Shown one piece after another: positions 28,453-37,516 of a stretch of 64,000 bases of DNA. The stretch is from assembly GCA_021775735.1 (NCBI GenBank), contig JAJFHG010000038.1, forward strand, positions 40,213 through 104,212. Reading direction: 5' to 3'. This DNA is from Hyphomicrobiaceae bacterium (GTDB lineage Bacteria; Pseudomonadota; Alphaproteobacteria; Rhizobiales; Hyphomicrobiaceae). Made by a program: the position numbers and the translations under genes. The notes below the pieces were generated by a model, which worked only from the letters and a program-made list of their open reading frames with translations, did not search any database and had not been told where the DNA came from. Position 1 is the stretch's first letter. Each line of letters starts with the position of its first letter.

Positions 28453-29772
28453 ATGCGGAAAAAATTCGGGAAATATTGCAAGACTAAAAAACTACGGCAT
28501 TCTATGAATATCCGTCAGTTTGATCGTGCATTCGTTCACGCAAATGACGGCGTCATTGCCCTTAAGTTTGCAATGATGATACCAGTTCTTATGCTGTCGA
28601 TCGGCGTTGCCATTGATGCTTCTACGCTTTCAAGCCAGAAAAGCGATTTACAAGGCGTTGCGGACATTGGCTCGATAGCAGGCGCAAAAGAATTGAGCTT
28701 TTCAGATGCCAATAAAGACAACGTATCCGCCGTTGTTGCAGCTGTTGTTGATCGCTATGTCAAAGCCCAAGAAATGTCTTTCGATAGCGGCTCTGTGGAT
28801 GTCAAAACAAAGGTTACAGAAAATCCGTTACGCGTTACTGTGAACGTGCAACGCAAAGCTACCTCATTTTTCAAAAAATTCATTGGCCACAATGTAGATA
28901 AACTCTCTGTATCGTCGTCAGCTGAGATCATCGGCAAACCAAACGTCTGTGTTTTGGCGCTGGATCCTTCCTCAAACAAGGCGCTGACGTTAGAACATCA
29001 GGCAAATGTTCTTGGACGTGACTGCTCGGTGTTTTCCAACTCGGATGACACCAACGCGATTAAAGCGAAAAACAGCGCCAAGCTTGTTGCTGACTTTATA
29101 TGTTCCCGCGGTGGAAAATCCGGTGGTCCGGGAAACTTTAGCCCAGAACCAATGACCGACTGTCCAGGATTTGATGACCCGCTTGCAAGTCGGCCAGAAC
29201 CTATCATGACTGGATCCTGTGACCACAACGATTTAGTCGTGGATTATGAGACACGCGGGCTCTCTCCCGGCACATATTGTGGTGGATTGACGATTACGAA
29301 TGGCTCAGACGTTAATCTCGATCCAGGCACCTACATCATCAAAGACGGTCCGCTCCTCGTAGATGACGGATCCAGTCTTACCGGTAAGTATGTCGGGTTC
29401 TATTTTACAGGCGATAAGGCTGGAATGAACTTTGCCAACGACAGCTCAATTTCATTGGAAGCACAAAGGTCTGGGATCATGGCGGGATTGCTATTGTTCT
29501 CTGACCGCACTCAAAATGATGGCGTTCTTTATGAAGTCATGAGCAATGACGCACGCGTCTTGCTCGGCACCATCTATTTGCCAAACGGCGAATTACGCGT
29601 CGGCGCTGATGGGCCTGTGGCGGATCAATCTGCATACACTGCAATCGTTGCGCGCCGGATGAGCCTCTACGGCGGACCAAAACTCATACTCAATACAGAC
29701 TATGGAAAAACGGATATTCCGGTACCTGAAGGTATCCGAGGTGTGGGTCAGCCTGTCAGGCTAATCAACTAG
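28453..29772 (+). CDS. TadE/TadG-like exported protein
   Basis: The protein has 439 residues. A hydrophobic segment near residues 33-55 (VIALKFAMMIPVLMLSIGVAIDA) preceded by a basic, Gly-ending stretch matches the TadG-type prepilin-like N-terminus. The rest is extracytoplasmic and contains beta-helix-like runs, such as LSPGTYCGGLTITNGSDVNL and GTYIIKDGPLLVDDGSS. TadG proteins belong to Flp pilus secretion systems, but no other tad gene is in the window. A shorter start at the ATG at 28504 gives a more typical N-terminus, and neither start has a strong ribosome-binding site. The role is likely at the cell envelope. Confidence 0.7.
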   Translation: MRKKFGKYCKTKKLRHSMNIRQFDRAFVHANDGVIALKFAMMIPVLMLSIGVAIDASTLSSQKSDLQGVADIGSIAGAKELSFSDANKDNVSAVVAAVVDRYVKAQEMSFDSGSVDVKTKVTENPLRVTVNVQRKATSFFKKFIGHNVDKLSVSSSAEIIGKPNVCVLALDPSSNKALTLEHQANVLGRDCSVFSNSDDTNAIKAKNSAKLVADFICSRGGKSGGPGNFSPEPMTDCPGFDDPLASRPEPIMTGSCDHNDLVVDYETRGLSPGTYCGGLTITNGSDVNLDPGTYIIKDGPLLVDDGSSLTGKYVGFYFTGDKAGMNFANDSSISLEAQRSGIMAGLLLFSDRTQNDGVLYEVMSNDARVLLGTIYLPNGELRVGADGPVADQSAYTAIVARRMSLYGGPKLILNTDYGKTDIPVPEGIRGVGQPVRLIN

Positions 29773-29785
29773 CAGCCCCACTAAG

Positions 29786-29845
29786 AGCGTAATTAAGTGT
29801 CGCCCGTTCCGCGAATTGTTGTCTGAAAGCGCGGCTAATTACGCT
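29786..29845 (+). repeat. Inverted repeat after the TadG-like gene
   Basis: Perfect 10-bp arms (AGCGTAATTA at 29786-29795 and its complement at 29836-29845) enclose 40 bases that can fold further (CCGCG/CGCGG). It may end transcription, but no T run follows, so I list it only as a repeat. Confidence 0.4.
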
Positions 29846-29965
29846 ATTATAATAAAATAAACATCTTTTGCTGCAGTCTATTTCTCATCATACTGCCGTT
29901 TAATGAGACTTCGATTAGCTGTCATAATACCATTACGTCTTGAGCAGGGGCTTTAGTTTCGTTTG

Positions 29966-31168
29966 ATGGGAACGATACGTCTAAAAATTCTGCGCTACCT
30001 CGCCTTAGTTGTTGTTGGCACTCTTGTATGTGCGTGCGCTGCTGAGGTACGCAATATTGCTCCGCCTGTCGCGCTGAACGAAGCGCAATTGCTGGGCCTA
30101 GAAAGCAACAAGATCCGTTTTTGGGGCGACGAAGTCCCCAAAGACCTAGAGCGCATCGTTGCCGAAGCCCAGGCAGAGCGAAAAAAAGCGATCGCTAACG
30201 GTACCGCGCCAAAACCAAGCGATGTTGAAAACATTCTCGCAATATCCGGCGGTGGCTCAGACGGCGCTTTTGGCGCAGGCCTTCTCAATGGATGGACCAA
30301 GTCGGGCAAGCGGCCAACGTTTAAAGTCGTCACAGGCGTCAGCACCGGTGCTCTGATTGCGCCATTTGCATTCCTCGGTTCAGACAAAGATGATTTGCTG
30401 CGCGAATTTTACACCCAGCACTCCACCAAGGACATTGTAAAGCCGACGATCGTGCAGGGTATCTTTGGAGGCGCTGCACTCTCTAACTCAACGCCGCTCG
30501 CACAGCTCATTGCCAAGTATATTGACCGCGCAACATTTGATCGCATTGCACAAGAACATAGGCGCGGCCGCCGCCTGCTCGTCGGCACAACAAATATTGA
30601 CGCACAGCGCTCAGTTATTTGGAACATGGGTAAAATCGCAACTATCGGGAACGACTCAGCACTCAAGCTCTTTCGCAAAATTATTTTAGCAAGCGCTTCC
30701 ATCGGTGGTGCATTTCCACCCGTCAAAATTGACGTAATGATCAATGGTCAATGGCGACAGGAACTACACGTTGATGGAGGCACAACAGACAACATCGTCC
30801 TGTTACCGGTCCAGATCAACATCAGCATCTTTGATAAAGGTCGCAAGAAAAAACCAAAGCGGCGTATCTATATTCTCGTCAATTCACATCTCAATCCGGA
30901 ATGGAAAGCCACCGAGGCTACTGCGATTAACATCGCCAGTCGATCAATTGCCACTTTGATCAAACACCAGACCATTGGTGATGTTCGCAAGCTTTTTGAC
31001 TTTTCAAAAGCGAACAAAATCGAATTCAACTTGGCGACGATCCCTAAAGACTTTAAAGAAACCTCTAAGGAAGCCTTCGACAAAAATTACATGACAAAGC
31101 TCTTTCGATACGGAGAACAACTTGGCACACAAGGCTTCCCGTGGAGCAAAAAACCTATTTATCAATAG
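29966..31168 (+). CDS. Patatin-like phospholipase, lipoprotein
   Basis: The protein has 400 residues. The N-terminus is a lipoprotein signal (LALVVVGTLVCAC, probable acylated Cys at about residue 23). The patatin domain has all three signatures: oxyanion hole SGGGSDGAFGAG, nucleophile elbow GVSTG, and the catalytic Asp in DGGTTD. It should hydrolyse acyl esters of lipids at the envelope. I chose the ATG at 29966 over a TTG one codon earlier. A GAGCAGGGG stretch about 16 bases upstream is a distant ribosome-binding site. It stands alone except for the small ORF right after it. Confidence 0.88.
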   Translation: MGTIRLKILRYLALVVVGTLVCACAAEVRNIAPPVALNEAQLLGLESNKIRFWGDEVPKDLERIVAEAQAERKKAIANGTAPKPSDVENILAISGGGSDGAFGAGLLNGWTKSGKRPTFKVVTGVSTGALIAPFAFLGSDKDDLLREFYTQHSTKDIVKPTIVQGIFGGAALSNSTPLAQLIAKYIDRATFDRIAQEHRRGRRLLVGTTNIDAQRSVIWNMGKIATIGNDSALKLFRKIILASASIGGAFPPVKIDVMINGQWRQELHVDGGTTDNIVLLPVQINISIFDKGRKKKPKRRIYILVNSHLNPEWKATEATAINIASRSIATLIKHQTIGDVRKLFDFSKANKIEFNLATIPKDFKETSKEAFDKNYMTKLFRYGEQLGTQGFPWSKKPIYQ

Positions 31169-31188
31169 CTGAAACAAAGGAAGCAGTT

Positions 31189-31299
31189 ATGCGCGTAAAA
31201 TGGTTTCTAATAGGTGCCGCCACAGCCTCTGCTTTTTGGTGGCTGGCGCTCAACGGTGTTGGTAATCAGTTGTTGAACCAGATATTCGGTGCCGGCTAG
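31189..31299 (+). CDS. Small membrane protein, 36 residues
   Basis: A short frame begins 21 bases after the patatin stop, with AAAGGAAG eight bases before its ATG. It encodes MRVKWFLIGAATASAFWWLA followed by a short polar tail ending in FGAG: a basic start and one membrane helix. I do not recognise it. The good ribosome-binding site and close spacing suggest a translated partner of the patatin gene. Confidence 0.45.
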   Translation: MRVKWFLIGAATASAFWWLALNGVGNQLLNQIFGAG

Positions 31300-31616
31300 G
31301 CCCTGGCGGGGCATCCCAACTTTCTCACGTTCAACTCCCGTTCTACATTCAAAGCTCAAAGGGCTGCTGCGTGAGTTCTGGCGAGCAGATTTCAACATGA
31401 GATTACTTAACCAGCCTATATGCTAATCGTTATTTGGGCTTGCTTTGCCTCATTTGTCTTTTTAGTATGCCGCCAGTTCCCTGCCCATCAAAGCAAGGCG
31501 CAGGTTTAGTTAAACGCAGATAAGTTGCCCTGACACTTTAAGTTGAATCAAACATTCCGCCCGAATCAAGTCTGATTTGGAGTGATTTGATCTAGGCTAC
31601 TAGCGCAAGGTCACTG
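31300..31616. other. Intergenic region before the metal-efflux operon
   Basis: These 317 bases should hold the promoter for the efflux operon. I see no gene and no convincing MerR- or Fur-type dyad, and no metal-sensing regulator is encoded beside it. Confidence 0.45.
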
Positions 31617-32093
31617 ATGACCCATTATCGCCATCGCTCTTCTGTCATGAAAGCCTACCAGCGCGTCGTTGCTACGCTCGCTGTGTTGGCTCTTTTGTCA
31701 GCCGCAGGATTTGATGGCATTCATCACGCTGCACATGCGGAACACCTGAGTGCCTCGTCAGCTCAGCATTCAGTCGCATTAGACCGTCATCATCGTGATA
31801 ACGGAAAGCTCGGCGACGCGCGTCAAAATACATCATGCGTTGTAGCCAACCAAAACCACGCCTGCGATCAATCCCAGTTGATCGATACCAACCCGACAGA
31901 TCCCTCTAATCATGGATCTGATGGTGGCGATTGCTCACACTGTTGTGCCGCACACTGCTTTGCATGTGTAATGCCAACCAGCGTATCAATTTTGGTACCG
32001 TGGTTGATATCTAAAAAAGGTGTCGCATTGGGCTTGTTTGCGGCCGCACCACCAACCTGGCGCCTCGAACGCCCACCCAAAACCATCCTCTAA
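31617..32093 (+). CDS. Exported Cys/His-rich protein of the efflux operon
   Basis: The protein has 158 residues. A hydrophobic signal-like helix (VVATLAVLALLSAAGFDG) is followed by a His-rich stretch (HHAAHAEH, DRHHRDN) and the cluster CSHCCAAHCFACVMP, then a second hydrophobic segment. Such proteins are often found at the head of copper or zinc RND operons and probably bind metal in the periplasm or membrane. It resembles short DUF2946-type proteins in layout, without a sure match. The ATG at 31617 has AAGGTC upstream; an ATG at 31647 would shorten it by 10 residues. It precedes the adaptor gene by 70 bases. Confidence 0.6.
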   Translation: MTHYRHRSSVMKAYQRVVATLAVLALLSAAGFDGIHHAAHAEHLSASSAQHSVALDRHHRDNGKLGDARQNTSCVVANQNHACDQSQLIDTNPTDPSNHGSDGGDCSHCCAAHCFACVMPTSVSILVPWLISKKGVALGLFAAAPPTWRLERPPKTIL

Positions 32094-32163
32094 AATAAAT
32101 GTATAGCGCGGCCGTTATTTGTTCAAAGCCGCAGACGATCCGTTACATTTTTTGGAGGCTGCT

Positions 32164-33909
32164 ATGCTCACCTATTTCGCACGTATCTGCGCACATTTTG
32201 TTATCCCCATGGCCATGAGCGTTGTGTTGGGCGTTGGTGCGCAAGCCGGACCCGGCCATGATCATGGTCATGGCTCTGAGCCACAAACGCAAAAACCAAT
32301 AAATCCACGCGTTACGATGACATCTGATGCCTATGAGCTGGTCATCATTCTCAAAGATCATGACCTGCTTGTCTACCTCGACAAGCGTAGTGATACGTCG
32401 CCGGTAGCGGATGCAAAGATTGAGTTGACAGTTAACGGAGTCGCCGGTGCCGCCGAACTGCAGACAGATGGCAGCTACATTTTTCACAATCCAAAACTCG
32501 AAACCCATAGCGTTCTTGAAATCATTGCCTCTATTACCGGACCAGGCCCGGATGACCTCCTGGTTGGGACGCTGGATGGATCAGCCGCGCACAAAGAACA
32601 CGGCGATGACAAAACATTCGGTCACGATCATTCCATTCACCACGCCGATGAAACCGGACAACATGAACCCAAAAATGCGCTGAGCGCCCTGCGTGATCGT
32701 TTCACATCACAGCCACTGACCTTATTTGCCGGTGGAACATTATTTGGTCTGTTGCTTTCATTTTTCTTGCGCTCAAGGCGCGCAGTCACCGCTATTGTCC
32801 TCTGCGTTGGACTTGCCATCGCAGTGCCAGGACCCGTCGAAGCAGGACCAGGACATGATCACGGCCATGGAGATGAACATGGCGATCACGATAACCACAA
32901 AGATGCGCAAGATGCACCCGGGCGCAAATCTGATGGGATGATTTTTATTCCCAAGCCAACGCAAAGATTGCTCGAGATCCGCACGCAAATTCTGAAAGCA
33001 CAAACCGTCAAACGCGCACAGCGCCTGATAGGGCGCGTCATTGCTGATCCTAACCGCAATGGTTTGGTACAATCCACAATACGTGGCCGCATTAAACCAC
33101 CAAAAACGGGGCTACCCGTTCTTGGGCAAATGGTATCTGCTGGTGACACATTAGCCCTTGTTGAACCTGCTTTTGCACCGATTGACGCCTCAGACGTACG
33201 TCAAACTGCTGGTGACTTGGAACAACGCATGGCGGTCTTAAAAGCGCGCCTAGCGCGTCGTCGTCAGCTCGTGGACAAAAAAATTGCCAGCCGTGCGACG
33301 CTTCAAGATTTGGAAATTGAACTTGAAGGGCTGAAGACACGGCGGCGACAACTTGACGAAAGTCGCAGCAAACCTGAAGCGTTACGCGCTCCTGTCAGCG
33401 GAGTGGTTGCAGACGTACGCGTTGTTGCTGGCCAGGTCGTTGCCAGCGCTGACACACTCTATCAAATAGTTGATCCAAATTATTTTTGGGTCGAAGCCAT
33501 CACGTTTGATCCCAAGCTTTCCATTTCACCGTCGGCCAAGGCTCTGACCGGAGATAATTCAGAATTGGATCTATCATTTGTTGGACGTAGCCGCACCCTG
33601 CAACAACAGGCGACTGTCCTGCAGTATAAAATCAAGGTGCCATCAAAATCTCTGAGCATCGGAGAACCCCTGACCGTCAGCGTTGAAACGGGCGCACCCG
33701 TAACGGGGATCATCGTTGCGAGAGATGCCATCGCCGAGGCCCCCAATGGACAACGCGTTGCTTTCGTCCGTCAAACTCCTGAACAATACAAAGCTGTACC
33801 CGTCCGTGCCGAAGACTTGGATGGAACACGGTTCCATATTGTCGCCGGATTATCGGAGGGTGATCAGATCATTGTCCGCGGTGCCTCACTCGTCAGTCAG
33901 ATCCGGTGA
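32164..33909 (+). CDS. RND efflux periplasmic adaptor with duplicated His-rich module
   Basis: The protein has 581 residues from the ATG at 32164, which has GGAGG six bases upstream. A signal helix ends in AGPGHDHGHG. Then comes a ~150-residue beta-rich domain and a His-rich linker (HDHSIHHADE). A second pair of hydrophobic helices (~185-230) ends in a second AGPGHDHGHG copy, followed by the real adaptor part. That part has a lipoyl/barrel-sandwich fold with a coiled coil (~350-410). This is like CusB/CzcB, which links the inner-membrane pump to an outer channel. The duplication suggests a fusion of an exported His-rich protein with an adaptor. It is 9 bases upstream of the pump gene. No outer-membrane channel gene is in the operon. 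Confidence 0.85.
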   Translation: MLTYFARICAHFVIPMAMSVVLGVGAQAGPGHDHGHGSEPQTQKPINPRVTMTSDAYELVIILKDHDLLVYLDKRSDTSPVADAKIELTVNGVAGAAELQTDGSYIFHNPKLETHSVLEIIASITGPGPDDLLVGTLDGSAAHKEHGDDKTFGHDHSIHHADETGQHEPKNALSALRDRFTSQPLTLFAGGTLFGLLLSFFLRSRRAVTAIVLCVGLAIAVPGPVEAGPGHDHGHGDEHGDHDNHKDAQDAPGRKSDGMIFIPKPTQRLLEIRTQILKAQTVKRAQRLIGRVIADPNRNGLVQSTIRGRIKPPKTGLPVLGQMVSAGDTLALVEPAFAPIDASDVRQTAGDLEQRMAVLKARLARRRQLVDKKIASRATLQDLEIELEGLKTRRRQLDESRSKPEALRAPVSGVVADVRVVAGQVVASADTLYQIVDPNYFWVEAITFDPKLSISPSAKALTGDNSELDLSFVGRSRTLQQQATVLQYKIKVPSKSLSIGEPLTVSVETGAPVTGIIVARDAIAEAPNGQRVAFVRQTPEQYKAVPVRAEDLDGTRFHIVAGLSEGDQIIVRGASLVSQIR

Positions 33910-33918
33910 GGAAAGAGC

Positions 33919-36900
33919 ATGTTTCAAAAACTCCTCACGTTTAGCATTCACAACCGGTTGTTCGTTGTCGTAGCCGCGCTTCTGCTTGCAAGCTATGGCG
34001 CATTCACGCTGCCAAAACTCCCGGTTGATGTTTTCCCGGACCTCAATCGGCCAACGGTCACCGTATTGACGGAAGCTGACGGGCTTGCACCTCAAGAAGT
34101 TGAACAGCTCGTCACCTATCCGATTGAAACAACACTCAATGGAATGCCGGGCGTCAAGCGACTACGTTCTGTATCCAGCGTAGGCCTGTCGATTGTTTAT
34201 GTCGAGTTTGAATGGCAAACGGAGATCTACAAGAACCGCCAGTTAATCGGCGAACGCCTTTCTATTTTGCGCGAACAACTTCCAGCCGGCGTGCAGCCTC
34301 AAATGGGCCCGATTACATCGATCATGGGCGAGATCATGTTGATTGCCATCACTGGCAGCAAAGTTCCAGCTATGGAGCTTCGGGAAATTGCAGATTGGGT
34401 TGTCAGACCGCAACTTCTTACCATACCGGGTGTGGCTCAGGTGATTCCGATCGGTGGCGAAGTGCGCCAATATCGCGTCTCCCCAGACCTCATTGCAATG
34501 CAACGCCTCAAGGTCACGGAAAAAATGATCGAAGAGGTCATCAGGGACTTTGGTTCTAATACTGGCGGTGGATTTATTGAGCAAAATAGTCGTGAATACT
34601 TGATCCGCAATATTGGACGCACCAAGAAACTCGACGATCTGCGTAACCTTGTTGTCGTCATGCGCAACACGCAGCCCATTTTGCTGCGCCAGGTGGCTGA
34701 CGTTACGTTCGCAGCAAAAGTAAAACGCGGCGACGCAGGATTTCAGGGCAAACCTGCTGTCATTGTCGGTGTTCAAAAGCAGCCTAAAGCGGACACCGTG
34801 GCGCTCACCCGTCAAATTGAAGTCGAACTCGCCAAATTGCAGCCAACACTTCCTGTTGGTGTCGTCGCCAATCAGATCCAGTTTCGTCAAGCAACATTCA
34901 TTGAGAATTCGATATCCAACGTCAAATCGGTTCTCCTTGAAGCCGGTATTGTTGTTGGATTTGTCTTGCTTCTGTTCTTGATGAACTGGCGTGCAACGGT
35001 GATTTCGTTGACCGCGATCCCAATCTCCATCCTCATTACCGTGCTGGTCTTCAAGGCGTTTGGATTGTCAATCAACACGATGACACTTGGCGGTCTGGCC
35101 ATTGCCATTGGTGAATTGGTTGATGATGCCGTAGTTGGGGTTGAAAATGTTTTGCGGCGTTTGCGATTGAACAGCATGAAAGAAAACCCCAGGCCGCGCC
35201 TCAATGTTATCCAAAGCGCATCCCACGAGGTCCGCTCCAGTATCATCTATGCTACAGCCATCATTGTTCTTGTATTTATCCCATTGTTCGCAATGACCGG
35301 TCTTGAAGGTCAATTATTTCGCCCTCTTGGAGTGGCCTACATTGTCTCTATTCTGGCCAGTCTCATAACGTCTCTGACGCTCACTCCAGTTTTATGTCAC
35401 TATATTTTACCCACGGATCAAAGTGAAAGTGATGATGAGACGTGGTTGGTGCGCGGTCTAAAAAAAGTGAACAGCGCACTATTAAAATGGACGTTTTCAA
35501 ATCCGCGCACGCTCGCAGCATCTATTCTTTTCAGCACACTCGTCGCTGGATGGGCAGCTGTTCAGCTTCCCCGTTCCTTTTTACCGGCATTTAATGAAGG
35601 TACGGCGCTTGTTTCAATTATCTACAATCCTGGCATCTCGCTGTCTGAATCCAACCGCTTGGGCCAGGCTGCAGAAAAGATTGTCATGCATGTTCCAGAA
35701 GTGGTGTCGGTTGGTCGGCGTACGGGACGTGCCGAACTCGACGAACATGCGGAAGGAATTCACACAAGCGAACTTGATATTGATTTGAAGTCATCAGACC
35801 GCTCGCAAACAGAGGTGCTTGCAGATATCCGCAGTCGTCTCGGTGTGTTTCCTGCCGCCGTAAACATTGGTCAGCCGATCAGCCATCGCCTGGACCACAT
35901 GTTATCTGGGATCAAAGCACAAATTGCTGTGAAGATATTTGGCGATGATCTCGACGAACTGCGCAGCCTGGCCGCGACACTCGAGCAAAAAATAAAAAGC
36001 ATTCGGGGCGTTGTCGATCTGCAATTAGAAAAGCAGGTGCTGATTCCACAACTTCAAGTCAAACCCAATTACGAACGCGCTGCACTGTTTGGAATGACAC
36101 CATCTGCGGTTACCGAAACACTTGCACATTTATCAAACGGCCGCGTGCTCTCCGAAATCATCGATGGGAATCGTAGATATGATGTGGTGCTACGCCTGAA
36201 GGATTCAGACCGATCTATTTCAGGAATAGGTGAAGCACTGGTTGCAACACCGACAGGATATGTGCCTCTGAGCCGCCTCGCTGATATCTCAGAAACCAAT
36301 GGTCCAAACCAAATTCTACGTGAGAATCAACGTCGCCGCATCGTGGTCTTCGCCAATGGCGATGGATCGCGCGACATGGCTGAAATCATTTCGGATATCC
36401 GACAGGTAATATCTGATACACCTCTACCACAAGGGACCTTCACCAGACTTGAAGGGCAGTTTAAAGCCCAAGAAGATGCAACACGCTCAATTGCTTTGCT
36501 GTCGCTCATCTCATTCACGCTTATTTTCCTGGTGCTCTACAATCGATATCAATCAGCGATCTTATCGGCGATTATTCTATCCAATATACCCCTTGCAATG
36601 ATCGGTAGTGTTGCTGCGTTGTGGATGTTTGGATTGTCCTTCTCAATCGCAAGCCTCATTGGCTTCATCACCCTAACGGGTATCACAGCACGCAATGGCA
36701 TCTTAAAAATTAGTCATTATATCAATCTCACCCTGTTTGAAGGCGAAGAGTTTGGAGAAAAGTTGGTCGTTCGCGGGACATTGGAACGGCTACGGCCGGT
36801 TCTTATGACCGCGCTATCAGCAGGGCTCGCGTTAATCCCGCTGATGATCGGCGCTGATGTCCCGGGTCGTGAAATTCTCCACCCGTTGGCTGTGACCATA

Positions 36901-37047
36901 TTTGGAGGATTGTTGTCTGCAACACTTCTTGATGCCGCGTTCACGCCATTGTTGTTTCTCAAGTACGGAGAAAAGCCACTGAAAAGATTGATCGCCAGTC
37001 AGGATGATCAGGCAAACACCATTTTCAAACCAGCTGAAGCCTATTAA
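33919..37047 (+). CDS. Heavy-metal efflux RND pump (CzcA/CusA family)
   Basis: The protein has 1042 residues, the normal length, with 12 membrane helices and two large periplasmic loops. The family start is seen (FSIHNRLFVVVAALLLASYG, LPVDVFPDLNRPTV). The proton-relay helix 4 reads AIGELVDDAVVGVEN, which marks the heavy-metal branch. It differs from the DFGxxVDGAVVMVEN of cobalt-zinc-cadmium pumps, so the metal is uncertain. It is driven by the proton gradient and exports cations from the periplasm or cytosol through the adaptor encoded just before. Start ATG follows a weak GGAAAGAG. Confidence 0.93.
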   Translation: MFQKLLTFSIHNRLFVVVAALLLASYGAFTLPKLPVDVFPDLNRPTVTVLTEADGLAPQEVEQLVTYPIETTLNGMPGVKRLRSVSSVGLSIVYVEFEWQTEIYKNRQLIGERLSILREQLPAGVQPQMGPITSIMGEIMLIAITGSKVPAMELREIADWVVRPQLLTIPGVAQVIPIGGEVRQYRVSPDLIAMQRLKVTEKMIEEVIRDFGSNTGGGFIEQNSREYLIRNIGRTKKLDDLRNLVVVMRNTQPILLRQVADVTFAAKVKRGDAGFQGKPAVIVGVQKQPKADTVALTRQIEVELAKLQPTLPVGVVANQIQFRQATFIENSISNVKSVLLEAGIVVGFVLLLFLMNWRATVISLTAIPISILITVLVFKAFGLSINTMTLGGLAIAIGELVDDAVVGVENVLRRLRLNSMKENPRPRLNVIQSASHEVRSSIIYATAIIVLVFIPLFAMTGLEGQLFRPLGVAYIVSILASLITSLTLTPVLCHYILPTDQSESDDETWLVRGLKKVNSALLKWTFSNPRTLAASILFSTLVAGWAAVQLPRSFLPAFNEGTALVSIIYNPGISLSESNRLGQAAEKIVMHVPEVVSVGRRTGRAELDEHAEGIHTSELDIDLKSSDRSQTEVLADIRSRLGVFPAAVNIGQPISHRLDHMLSGIKAQIAVKIFGDDLDELRSLAATLEQKIKSIRGVVDLQLEKQVLIPQLQVKPNYERAALFGMTPSAVTETLAHLSNGRVLSEIIDGNRRYDVVLRLKDSDRSISGIGEALVATPTGYVPLSRLADISETNGPNQILRENQRRRIVVFANGDGSRDMAEIISDIRQVISDTPLPQGTFTRLEGQFKAQEDATRSIALLSLISFTLIFLVLYNRYQSAILSAIILSNIPLAMIGSVAALWMFGLSFSIASLIGFITLTGITARNGILKISHYINLTLFEGEEFGEKLVVRGTLERLRPVLMTALSAGLALIPLMIGADVPGREILHPLAVTIFGGLLSATLLDAAFTPLLFLKYGEKPLKRLIASQDDQANTIFKPAEAY

Positions 37048-37073
37048 CACTTACATCAAAGATGAGGACGTCA

Positions 37074-37469
37074 ATGTCGCTTAAAAAAACCATCTCTATT
37101 CTCGCTGCTTCCACTGTTATGGTTTGCGGCACACCTGCGTTTAGCCATGATCCAGAAAACAATCCTGGAAAAGCCAAACACGGCGGCCAATATATTGAAT
37201 ACGAACAGCATCACGGCATCGAAATGGTCTCCCAAAAGGACAAATTGATATTCCACATGACGGAGCATCTGCAGCCAGCTGACATGACGGGAAGTGCATT
37301 TAAGGTTTTTGTGCAAACAGAAAGCGGCATGCAAACGCTCGCCATAAAACCAGACGGCTCAACGTTGGTCGCTGACATAAAGACCGTACTCCCAAGTGGC
37401 GCAAAAATCGTGCTCACCGGTAAAGATAGTGATGGTCACACACTTCAAGCGCGGTTCGTCACCAAATAG
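37074..37469 (+). CDS. Small periplasmic protein at the end of the efflux operon
   Basis: The protein has 131 residues from the ATG at 37074 with GAGGA eight bases upstream; a frame from 37062 adds four residues. A Sec signal (ISILAASTVMVCGTPAFS) is followed by HDPENNPGKAKHGGQYIEYE and HHGIEM, His-rich and likely metal-binding, and a beta-rich rest. It lies 26 bases after the pump gene. It probably acts as a periplasmic metal carrier or sensor for the pump. Confidence 0.72.
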   Translation: MSLKKTISILAASTVMVCGTPAFSHDPENNPGKAKHGGQYIEYEQHHGIEMVSQKDKLIFHMTEHLQPADMTGSAFKVFVQTESGMQTLAIKPDGSTLVADIKTVLPSGAKIVLTGKDSDGHTLQARFVTK

Positions 37470-37516
37470 ATATATTGTCTCCGGATTTGACAACAATAAT
37501 GCGCGGAGTTTAACCG

